Shown here: in pieces, positions 1 to 5,735 of the stretch
How positions within the stretch are numbered: position 1 is the first letter of the stretch
Layout: the number at the start of each line of letters is the position of its first letter
DNA from: Spartobacteria bacterium
GTDB taxonomy: Bacteria > Verrucomicrobiota > Verrucomicrobiia > Chthoniobacterales > UBA10450
Direction of reading: 5' to 3'
NCBI GenBank assembly: GCA_021324035.1
Contig: JAJPJU010000196.1
Coordinates: forward strand, 1-9,354
DNA: 9,354 bases
Made by a program: the position numbers and the translations under genes
The notes under the pieces: generated by a model
Databases searched by the model: none
The model's input: the letters and a program-made list of their open reading frames with translations, nothing else
Told to the model about the DNA's origin: nothing

Positions 1-39
1 AAAAAGGTCGCTCGCAAGCATCGGAAAAAGGCTTCTTGA
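1..39 (+). CDS. Possible C-terminal tail of an upstream gene (partial)
   Basis: Frame 1 is open from the window edge to a TGA at 37-39 and reads KKVARKHRKKAS. The lysine/arginine-rich end resembles the basic tails of nucleic-acid-binding or ribosomal proteins, but twelve codons are far too few to name a family. An open stretch this short is common by chance. A promoter-like sequence on the opposite strand (52-80) points left across this segment, which argues mildly against it. It should be treated as a candidate only. Confidence 0.2.
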   Translation, partial: KKVARKHRKKAS

Positions 40-51
40 ATCACGATGAGC

Positions 52-80
52 ACTTTAGACCGCAGCCAACCTTGTGTCAA
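52..80 (-). promoter_or_regulatory. Sigma70-like promoter reading leftward out of the window
   Basis: On the minus strand a perfect -35 TTGACA (complement of 75-80) is followed by 17 bases and TAAAGT (complement of 52-57), which matches the TATAAT -10 consensus at four of six positions. Transcription would begin near position 45 and leave the window, so its gene cannot be seen. The -35 match and ideal spacing are directly visible. Promoter activity is inferred. Confidence 0.35.
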
Positions 81-128
81 GTATATAATTCCCGTTTAAA
101 CAGTTTCTGGCCTGTGATTCTACGAAAC

Positions 129-148
129 CACCGGACTGAAGTCCGGTG
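129..148 (-). terminator. Hairpin directly after rpe; weak terminator or dispersed repeat
   Basis: An exact 8-bp inverted repeat, CACCGGAC and GTCCGGTG around a TGAA loop, lies 9 bases beyond the rpe stop codon. In the rpe direction it is followed only by GGTTTCG, not a clean T-run, so it is a poor intrinsic terminator. It could instead stabilise the 3' end of the message. The core GGACTGAAGTCC also resembles short palindromic elements that I recall as repeated in soil Verrucomicrobiota genomes. That recollection is unverified, and one copy in this window cannot prove it. Confidence 0.45.
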
Positions 149-157
149 TTAATGAGA

Positions 158-817
158 TTACCCTCCGCGCAAATCGCGAATCGCTTTCGCGTAATCGTTG
201 GTTTTGAAAATGGACGTGCCGGCGACAAGAACGTTCGCGCCGTTCTCGATCGAGACCCGCGCGGTTTCGGCATTGATTCCACCATCGACTTCGATATCGA
301 TTTTTCGCGAACGCGATTCGTTCCATTTTGCCGCTCGTTTCACTTTGTCCATTTGCTCGGGCCGGAACGATTGACCGCCGAATCCCGGATGGACCGTCAT
401 GATGAGCAACATGTCGATGGCGTCCAGGAACGGCTCCACGAGTTTGAAATCGGTGTCCGGGTTCAAGGTTAATCCGGTCCGGCATTTCGCGTCGCGGATC
501 TGTTGCAAAGTTTTTTCAACGTCATGTTTCGCTTCCGATTCAACGTGGACGGTGATTGAGTTGGCGCCGGCATCGACAAATCGCGGAACGTAATGATCGG
601 CGTGCTCGATCATAAGATGCACGTCGAGCGGCAGGTTGGTTTGTTTGCGAACAAAACCTACGATCGCCGGACCGAACGAAATGTTGTCCACGAAATGCCC
701 GTCCATGATGTCGCAGTGGATCCAATCGGCCCCAGCTTGCTGGACCTTAAGGATTTCCTCGCCCAGACGGGAGAAGTCGGCGGCCAGGATTGAGGGGGCA
801 ATAAGGACCTTCGACAT
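158..817 (-). CDS. rpe: Ribulose-phosphate 3-epimerase
   Basis: This cytosolic enzyme interconverts D-ribulose 5-phosphate and D-xylulose 5-phosphate in the pentose phosphate pathway and the Calvin cycle. The 219-residue length is typical for this TIM-barrel family. Visible signatures are IAPSILAADFSRLG at 6-19 (Ser9), the metal-site stretch H34-C-D36-I-M38-DGHFV, DVHLMIE with metal ligand His67, TVHPGFGGQSF at 141-151, VDGGIN with metal/catalytic Asp178, and the phosphate-binding loop VAGTSIF at 198-204. Two departures from the common consensus are Asp44 where HFVPN usually has proline, and His143 where VNPGFGG is usual. Both look tolerable. I chose the ATG at 817 because family members begin only a few residues before IAPS. 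A GTG two codons upstream (823) would add Met-Arg. No Shine-Dalgarno sequence precedes it; the leader is AT-rich (TAATATATATAG). It is transcribed divergently from mreB. Confidence 0.96.
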   Translation of the reverse strand: MSKVLIAPSILAADFSRLGEEILKVQQAGADWIHCDIMDGHFVDNISFGPAIVGFVRKQTNLPLDVHLMIEHADHYVPRFVDAGANSITVHVESEAKHDVEKTLQQIRDAKCRTGLTLNPDTDFKLVEPFLDAIDMLLIMTVHPGFGGQSFRPEQMDKVKRAAKWNESRSRKIDIEVDGGINAETARVSIENGANVLVAGTSIFKTNDYAKAIRDLRGG

Positions 818-958
818 GCGCACTATATATATTAAGAGCTTGACGACGCGAGCCGCTGTTTCATGTTACCGCGTTTCAGCCGGTTAGAACCGCGCTCCGA
901 GGCGCACCGTTTGCTGGGAAATAAATAGCGTTTTTGAGCGCGCTGAAACAATAAATTC
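818..958. promoter_or_regulatory. Divergent rpe/mreB intergenic promoter region
   Basis: This 141-base gap must carry start signals for both rpe (leftward) and the mre cluster (rightward). On the rpe side, an AT-only run TATATATATTAA at 824-835 sits just before the start codon and could be a -10 element, which would give a very short leader. On the mreB side, TTGACG at 840-845 is a plausible -35 box, with TGTTAC at 864-869 as a weak -10 at 18-base spacing. A small palindrome CGGTTAGAACCG occurs at 881-892. The leader just before mreB lacks a Shine-Dalgarno motif. Only the sequence motifs are seen; promoter assignment is inferred. Confidence 0.35.
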
Positions 959-1996
959 ATGTTCAACGGACTTTTCGGTTTTCTCTCGAACGATATCGGT
1001 ATTGATCTCGGTACCGCTAATACGCTGGTTTACGTCAAAGATCAGGGCATCGTCTTGCGCGAGCCCTCGGTTGTCGCCGTCCAGGCGGGCACCAATAAAG
1101 TGCTCGCAGTCGGTGATGAGGCGAAAAGGATGCTGGGTCGAACTCCGTCGAACATTGTGGCGGTGCGGCCGCTGAAAGATGGCGTGATCGCGGACTTCGA
1201 GGTTACCGAAGCGATGCTTCGGCACTTCATCACCAAAGTCCACAATCGCCGCGTGAAAGCGCGACCACGTGTTGTGATTGCGGTTCCGTCCGGAATTACC
1301 GAAGTGGAGAAGCGCGCCGTCCGCGAATCGGCAACTCATGCCGGCGCGCGGGAAGTTTATTTGATCGAGGAGCCGATGGCGGCGGCGATCGGAGTCGGCC
1401 TGCCGGTTCAAGATCCGGCTGGCAACATGATCATCGATATCGGCGGCGGAACGACCGAAGTCGCGTTGATCTCACTTTCGGGAATCGTTTTTAGCCGAAG
1501 CGTGCGAGTCGCCGGGGACGAGCTCGATGAAGCGATCGTTCAATACATGAAACGCGCTTATAACTTGATGGTCGGCGAGCGCACGGCGGAGGAAATTAAA
1601 ATCAAGATCGGCTCGGCGTATCCGAGTGAAAAGGAAACCAGTGTTGAGGTGAAGGGCCGCGATCTGGTCGCGGGACTGCCGAAGACGTTGATGATCACTT
1701 CGCAGGAAGTGCGAGAAGCGTTGCTGGAACCGATTTCGACGATTGTTGATTCGGTCCGAATCACGCTGGAGCGGTGTCCCCCGGAACTGTCGGCTGATTT
1801 GGTGGACCGTGGTTTGGTTTTGGCGGGCGGTGGCGCGTTGTTGCGCGGGTTCGATAAACTTTTGAGCGAGGAGACTGGTTTGCCTGTCCATGTGGCGGAG
1901 GATCCGCTGAGCGCGGTGGCCGAAGGCACGGGCAAGTGTCTGAATGAACTTAAATTTTTGCGTCAAGTGGCGGCGGCAGATCGCCAGTGGCGCTGA
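959..1996 (+). CDS. mreB: Rod shape-determining protein MreB (bacterial actin)
   Basis: MreB polymerises with ATP into membrane-bound antiparallel filaments on the inner face of the cytoplasmic membrane and steers the peptidoglycan elongation machinery. At 345 residues it has the usual family length. The actin/Hsp70-fold motifs are all present: phosphate-1 loop D16-LGTANTLVYV, phosphate-2 loop D160-IGGGTTEV, the EEPMAAAIG stretch before it, and adenosine motif AGGGALLRG at 289-297. The N-terminus MFNGLFGFLSNDIGIDLGT matches the family and contains the hydrophobic residues expected for membrane contact. The ATG at 959 is therefore well supported even though no Shine-Dalgarno sequence is visible. 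It is the first gene of the mreB-mreC-mreD-mrdA-rng cluster, and 45 bases separate it from mreC. Confidence 0.98.
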   Translation: MFNGLFGFLSNDIGIDLGTANTLVYVKDQGIVLREPSVVAVQAGTNKVLAVGDEAKRMLGRTPSNIVAVRPLKDGVIADFEVTEAMLRHFITKVHNRRVKARPRVVIAVPSGITEVEKRAVRESATHAGAREVYLIEEPMAAAIGVGLPVQDPAGNMIIDIGGGTTEVALISLSGIVFSRSVRVAGDELDEAIVQYMKRAYNLMVGERTAEEIKIKIGSAYPSEKETSVEVKGRDLVAGLPKTLMITSQEVREALLEPISTIVDSVRITLERCPPELSADLVDRGLVLAGGGALLRGFDKLLSEETGLPVHVAEDPLSAVAEGTGKCLNELKFLRQVAAADRQWR

Positions 1997-2035
1997 CAAT
2001 AATTTCGAATTTCGAATTTCGAACTTCGAATTGTC
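1995..2035. repeat. Tandem TTTCGAA heptamer array between mreB and mreC
   Basis: Four head-to-tail heptamers, TTTCGAA three times and CTTCGAA once, occupy 2003-2030. Each contains the palindrome TTCGAA. The array is bracketed by inverted ends GACAAT (1995-2000) and ATTGTC (2030-2035), so the transcript could fold into an AU-rich hairpin with bulges. The left end overlaps the mreB stop codon, and the right end lies 6 bases before the mreC start, so the element fills nearly the whole gap. I recall similar TTCGAA-based strings between genes in Verrucomicrobiota and related genomes, but have not checked this. Confidence 0.8.
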
Positions 2036-2041
2036 TTTGCG

Positions 2042-2845
2042 ATGAGCCGGACCAGCATCATTGCGCTGCTGATTTTCGGGGCGATTCTCGGTTACTTTCT
2101 GAGTTTCGGCGCAGACACGACGCGCAAGTTCCAGGCGAGCGTTTATCAGCTTCTGGCGCCGTTTTTCACCACCGGCTCGAGTGTGCAGAAACAAATCACG
2201 TCCGTTCGGACGGGATTGAAATCGCTGGACGAGCTCGAAAAGGAAAATTCCGCGCTCCGGGTCGACAACCGCCAGTTGCGCGCCACCAACTCGGCGCTTC
2301 GTGACGTCGAGCATGAGGTCAACCGGCTGCGGCACGCCTTGAATTATCGTGAACGGTCGGTCTTCAAACTGATTCCGGCCGAGATCGTCACCCGGGACGC
2401 ATCGACCTGGTGGCACACGGTGACGATCAATCGCGGCAAGGAAGACCACATCGAAACCGATATGCCGGTTGTGACCGATGAAGGATTGGTCGGAAAAACC
2501 ACCACCGTTAGCAACACGATCTCAGTCGTGCTTCTGGTCACTGATGAGAATTGCAAGGTCGCCGCATCGGTCGAAGGAACGCGTGAGCAGGGGATTGTTT
2601 CGGGGGAGCGCATCTCCGGCGGATTGGCTCCGTTGCTGGATCTGAATTTTTTAACGAAACAAGCCAACCTCCAGCCGGGACAAAAGGCCTACACGTCCGG
2701 CGTAGGCGGAGTCTTTCCATCGGGGCTGCTGCTCGGAACGGTGAAAAGTTTTAAAGTTCGCGAGCTCGACGGCCAGGCAAAACTGGCACCGGCGGTCGAT
2801 CTTTCGCATCTCGAAGACGTGTTTGTGGTCACGGGACGGAAATGA
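2042..2845 (+). CDS. mreC: Rod shape-determining protein MreC
   Basis: MreC is a bitopic inner-membrane protein whose periplasmic part assembles into a scaffold that binds and activates PBP2. At 267 residues it is shorter than E. coli MreC but contains the full plan: a membrane anchor at about 5-23 (SIIALLIFGAILGYFLSFG), a coiled coil at about 50-103 with ELEKENSALR and leucine spacing, then the two beta-barrel subdomains. Family signatures include EGLVGKTTTVSN at 147-158 and SGVGGVFPSGLLLGTV at 219-234. The start codon follows the heptamer repeat with no Shine-Dalgarno motif; no earlier in-frame start gives a better N-terminus. Its stop overlaps the mreD start in ATGA, implying translational coupling. 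Confidence 0.96.
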   Translation: MSRTSIIALLIFGAILGYFLSFGADTTRKFQASVYQLLAPFFTTGSSVQKQITSVRTGLKSLDELEKENSALRVDNRQLRATNSALRDVEHEVNRLRHALNYRERSVFKLIPAEIVTRDASTWWHTVTINRGKEDHIETDMPVVTDEGLVGKTTTVSNTISVVLLVTDENCKVAASVEGTREQGIVSGERISGGLAPLLDLNFLTKQANLQPGQKAYTSGVGGVFPSGLLLGTVKSFKVRELDGQAKLAPAVDLSHLEDVFVVTGRK

Positions 2846-3381
2846 TTTTCTTTTTCATACTGCTGGTGCTGGTGGTGATCGCGCAGATTGTCGAATTTTT
2901 CATTCCGCCCCTCGACTGGATGTATCACGCGCATATTTACATTGCGCCGGTGATCGTTTTTTACGGGGCAATGGCACTGCCATTTCCGTTGATGCTGGCC
3001 ATGGCATTGTTCGCCGGAGTTCTGCTCGACGCGCTGACTGTGCAGGTGATTGCCAGCAAAGTTGAAATCTCGCTGGGCTCGTCGATACTTATTTACGCTG
3101 TGCTGGCGGGAATTATGCATGGCTTAAGGCCTCTGTTTATTCGCGGCCGCTGGGAAGTTCATTGCGTGCTGACCGGCATCTGCACCTCCGCGATCATTTT
3201 GGCGCAATACCTCATGATCACATTTCGGCGCGGCACATTCATGTTTACACGCGAAGTCTGGTGGCAAATCGGCGGCCCCGGATTGATGGCAATGCTGATG
3301 GCTCCCGTGATTTTTTGGATTTTGAACTGGGTCGCGCGGGTAACGCGTTATCCCTATTTGCCGGAAAGAACTTTTGAATGA
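2842..3381 (+). CDS. mreD: Rod shape-determining protein MreD
   Basis: MreD is a small integral inner-membrane partner of MreC in the elongation complex. This 179-residue protein is almost entirely hydrophobic, with about six likely membrane segments near residues 2-20, 33-47, 48-68, 79-97, 107-129 and 142-165. MreD sequences diverge quickly, so identification rests on topology, length and position between mreC and the PBP2 gene. The start overlaps the mreC stop in ATGA, with GGGACGG a few bases upstream as a possible ribosome site. The C-terminal codons YLPERTFE and the stop lie in the first unit of a 32-bp tandem duplication whose second unit carries the mrdA ribosome site and start. Confidence 0.92.
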   Translation: MIFFFILLVLVVIAQIVEFFIPPLDWMYHAHIYIAPVIVFYGAMALPFPLMLAMALFAGVLLDALTVQVIASKVEISLGSSILIYAVLAGIMHGLRPLFIRGRWEVHCVLTGICTSAIILAQYLMITFRRGTFMFTREVWWQIGGPGLMAMLMAPVIFWILNWVARVTRYPYLPERTFE

Positions 3382-3413
3382 ACTCGTATTTAGGGGAAAG
3401 GACTTTTGAATGA
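3378..3413 (+). other. Eleven-codon mini-frame bridging mreD and mrdA
   Basis: The ATG at 3378-3380 overlaps the mreD stop (ATGA). The frame reads MNSYLGERTFE and stops at TGA 3411-3413, which overlaps the mrdA ATG (again ATGA). Its last residues YLGERTFE echo the MreD end YLPERTFE because both come from the duplicated 32-bp unit. A ribosome finishing mreD could restart here and then restart at mrdA, preserving coupling across the inserted unit. The peptide itself may have no function. The arrangement is visible in the sequence; translation is inferred. Confidence 0.3.
3393..3402 (+). promoter_or_regulatory. Shine-Dalgarno sequence of mrdA
   Basis: GGGGAAAGGA ends 7 bases before the mrdA ATG, the best ribosome-binding site in the cluster, and it fixes the start at 3410. 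It lies in the second unit of the tandem duplication. Confidence 0.7.
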
Positions 3414-5656
3414 ACAAGCGTCGATTAACCCCACGATTGCGGATCCAATTTGTCGGTTTCCTGATGCTGCTTGGGATGGGGGCGCTCGGTCTGCGGTTGT
3501 GGTGGATTCAGGTCGCGCACGGAGCGGAATGGACGGCGCAAATCCGTGGTAGTTCTCAGGCGACGGTGCGAATCCCGTCGGTCCGCGGCGAGATCAAAGA
3601 TCGCAACGGCCTGACCCTTGTCCAAAACCGCGCCAGCTACGAAGTCGATTTTTACCTTCCGGAAATGGTGAAGGGTTATCGGGAGCGCTTTGGCTCACCT
3701 CCGTTGGCGGAACATCGCGCCATCATCAGCGGGATGCCGAAGGACGTGAAAGAGCCCGACATCATCAAGATCGTTAACGACGGAATCATACCGCGTTTGG
3801 AAGACCTGGATCTGGCGCGTGATTACAATTCCAAAAATCTCGAACGCCATTATCGCAACGACACCGAAGTTCCATATTCCTACATCAAAGACATCGATTT
3901 CCCGACGATGGCGAAATTCTCCGAGCACGACGTCGGACTTCCCGGAGTCGATATCGCGATCAAGCCGGTGCGATCGTACGTCTACGGCGCGCTCGCCTCG
4001 CACATGCTCGGTTATGTTGGCGCGCCGGACGATACAAACCAGGAGGAGGCACGGAAGTTCACGTTTTATCAGGGTGACGTTGAGGGAAAATCGAACATCG
4101 AAAAATCGATGGACGAATATTTACGTGGCAAACCGGGTGTCCGGTATTTGCGCCGTAACGCCAAGGGCACGATCGACGGAGTCCTGAAGGAAGATCCGCC
4201 TCAGCAGGGCGCCAATGTTTTTCTGACGATCGACGCGCGAATTCAGGCGATTGCCGACGAAGCGATGCGCGCGGTCAGCCGGGCCGGTGCCGTGGTGGTT
4301 GATCCGAACAACGGAAATATTCTGGCGATGGTCTCGGTGCCATCGTTCGATCCAAATTCTTTCATTCCGAGTATCAAGGCGAAGGATTGGCAGGCGCTAC
4401 GGAAAGATCCTGCGGACCCGCTGGTTAATCGCGCGATCAGTGGCCTTCCGCCGGGCTCGACATTTAAATTGATCACGTCGTTCGCCGGTTTGCGGAAGGG
4501 CCTAACGAACAACAAATACAATTGCGGCGGCGGCGTCAGTTACGGCGACCATTTCTTTCAATGCTGGGTAGCGTCCAAGCATTATACCCACGGCACGATT
4601 GGTCTGGCTGACGCGCTGAAGGTTTCCTGCGATTCGTTTTTTTATCAGTACGGCAACGCGGCCAGCATCCAATCTATCGACGTCATCGGAAAGATGCTGG
4701 GAATCGGCGAGGAATCCGGTCTCCAGTTGAGCGGCGAGCAGACGGGCAATATGCCGGGACCGGAGTGGATGCAGATTCATCATCCGCAGGAGCGATGGTC
4801 CTCTGCCCAAACCGCGAACGTGTCGATTGGCCAGGGCTACACGCTGGTGTCGCCGTTGCAGTTGGCGATGGCTTACGCCGCGGCGGCAAATGGCGGGACA
4901 TGTTATTACCCGCGCCTGATCGACAAAGTTCTCAATCAGGACGGCACGCCCGTTCGCAATGAACAGGGAAAACCGGTGAGTTTCGCGCCGCGAATCCGAT
5001 CAGATCTCCGGCGCGAAGTTACGCCGGATCAGATACAGATCGTTCGAAAAGGTTTGTGGAAAGTTGTGAACGAAGATGGCGGCACCGGCGGACGGGCGCG
5101 GCTTAAGGATGTCCAGGTCGCGGGCAAGACCGGAACAGCGCAGGCCACCGAACACGGGCACGAGGAAAACGTCGCCTGGTTCGCCTCTTTCGCGCCCTAC
5201 GACAATCCCAAATACGTCGTGGTGGTGATGGTTCAGGGCGCTTCCGGCCACGGTGGCGAAGTTGCAGGTCCGATTGCGACCCGAATTTTGGAACGCACCT
5301 TGGCAATGGACGAAGGCAAGTTCGACATGCAGGTGGCCTGGGTGGCTCCCGCGCACCACGAAAATCCTTTGGCGCTGATCAAGTCAGTGGAGTTCAAGGG
5401 GTCCAACGTGGGCGGCGGCGATGATGAAGAAGACGCCGCCAGCACCTCGAACGCGGACGTGCAAATGGCCAGCGACAACGCGTCGCCCGACGTCGAGCAG
5501 GAAGCCGACGCCCAGGGACAAGTTTCAAAGCGCCCTCGGGTCCAGCGCGCAGTTCCGGCGGCCACCCCGAGACCGCTCAACTTTTTTGAAAGACTATTTG
5601 GTGGAGGACGACGTCAGGCTCCGCAGCCGACGCCCGTTCCACGTCGTCGGTTTTAA
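3410..5656 (+). CDS. mrdA: Penicillin-binding protein 2 (elongasome transpeptidase)
   Basis: This class B penicillin-binding protein crosslinks peptidoglycan during lateral wall growth and acts in the periplasm with MreC and a RodA glycosyltransferase. One membrane helix lies at about 13-33 after a basic MNKRRLTPRLR start. The pedestal domain follows, with RGEIKDRNG near 58 and the GKSNIEKSMD linker region. The transpeptidase has S350-T-F-K353 (acylated Ser350), S406-C-D408 (the SxD form common in PBP2), and K573-T-G-T-A-Q. The PBP2 core ends near residue 632, close to the full length of E. coli PBP2, but the protein continues to 748. The extra tail is acidic at first (DDEEDAA), then low-complexity, then basic and proline-rich, with NFFERLFGGGRRQ near the end. 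No rodA follows; the RNase E/G gene starts 79 bases later. Confidence 0.96.
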   Translation: MNKRRLTPRLRIQFVGFLMLLGMGALGLRLWWIQVAHGAEWTAQIRGSSQATVRIPSVRGEIKDRNGLTLVQNRASYEVDFYLPEMVKGYRERFGSPPLAEHRAIISGMPKDVKEPDIIKIVNDGIIPRLEDLDLARDYNSKNLERHYRNDTEVPYSYIKDIDFPTMAKFSEHDVGLPGVDIAIKPVRSYVYGALASHMLGYVGAPDDTNQEEARKFTFYQGDVEGKSNIEKSMDEYLRGKPGVRYLRRNAKGTIDGVLKEDPPQQGANVFLTIDARIQAIADEAMRAVSRAGAVVVDPNNGNILAMVSVPSFDPNSFIPSIKAKDWQALRKDPADPLVNRAISGLPPGSTFKLITSFAGLRKGLTNNKYNCGGGVSYGDHFFQCWVASKHYTHGTIGLADALKVSCDSFFYQYGNAASIQSIDVIGKMLGIGEESGLQLSGEQTGNMPGPEWMQIHHPQERWSSAQTANVSIGQGYTLVSPLQLAMAYAAAANGGTCYYPRLIDKVLNQDGTPVRNEQGKPVSFAPRIRSDLRREVTPDQIQIVRKGLWKVVNEDGGTGGRARLKDVQVAGKTGTAQATEHGHEENVAWFASFAPYDNPKYVVVVMVQGASGHGGEVAGPIATRILERTLAMDEGKFDMQVAWVAPAHHENPLALIKSVEFKGSNVGGGDDEEDAASTSNADVQMASDNASPDVEQEADAQGQVSKRPRVQRAVPAATPRPLNFFERLFGGGRRQAPQPTPVPRRRF

Positions 5657-5727
5657 CAATTAATGGCGATCCAACGAGCAATGAGCAGTTACTTCATCAT
5701 GCTTCCGCTCGAGATCGCGCAACCTTT

Positions 5728-5731
5728 GGAG
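5728..5731 (+). promoter_or_regulatory. Shine-Dalgarno GGAG of the RNase E/G gene
   Basis: GGAG lies 4 bases before the ATG at 5736 and supports that start. The rest of the 79-base gap after mrdA shows no terminator, so co-transcription with mrdA is likely. Confidence 0.55.
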
Positions 5732-5735
5732 ATTT

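Larger units (their letters stand above)
3355..3418 (+). repeat. Diverged 32-bp tandem duplication across the mreD/mrdA junction
   Basis: Unit 1 (3355-3386) and unit 2 (3387-3418) are adjacent and match at 26 of 32 positions by eye. The core GGAAAG(A/G)ACTTTTGAATGAAC at 3363-3383 and 3395-3415 matches at 20 of 21. Unit 1 holds the mreD C-terminal codons and stop within ATGA. Unit 2 holds the mrdA Shine-Dalgarno sequence and start, also within ATGA. The substitutions in unit 2 are purine-rich and strengthen the ribosome site (AGGGGAAAGGA against GCCGGAAAGAA). The simplest reading is that mreD and mrdA once overlapped directly and a local duplication separated them. Confidence 0.85.

Noticed and set aside
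84..89. Perfect TATAAT on the plus strand as a rightward promoter
   Set aside because: No -35-like hexamer lies at 16-18 bases upstream, and the only gene immediately downstream (rpe) is on the other strand.
146..472. Plus-strand frame of 108 codons inside rpe
   Set aside because: It is antisense to the catalytic half of rpe and shows no family signature.
884..1411. Open frame of 175 codons on the minus strand opposite the start of mreB
   Set aside because: It is antisense to the invariant MreB nucleotide-binding segment and has no family signature.
2003..2030. TTTCGAA array considered as a CRISPR or attachment site
   Set aside because: Units are 7 bases with no spacers, and there is no integrase, cas gene or insertion boundary nearby.
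1472..2449. Open frame of 325 codons on the minus strand opposite mreB and mreC
   Set aside because: It lies antisense to two well-supported genes, spans their junction, reads through the TTCGAA repeat, and its arginine/glutamine/histidine-rich product matches no family I know. It is a shadow of high-GC third positions.
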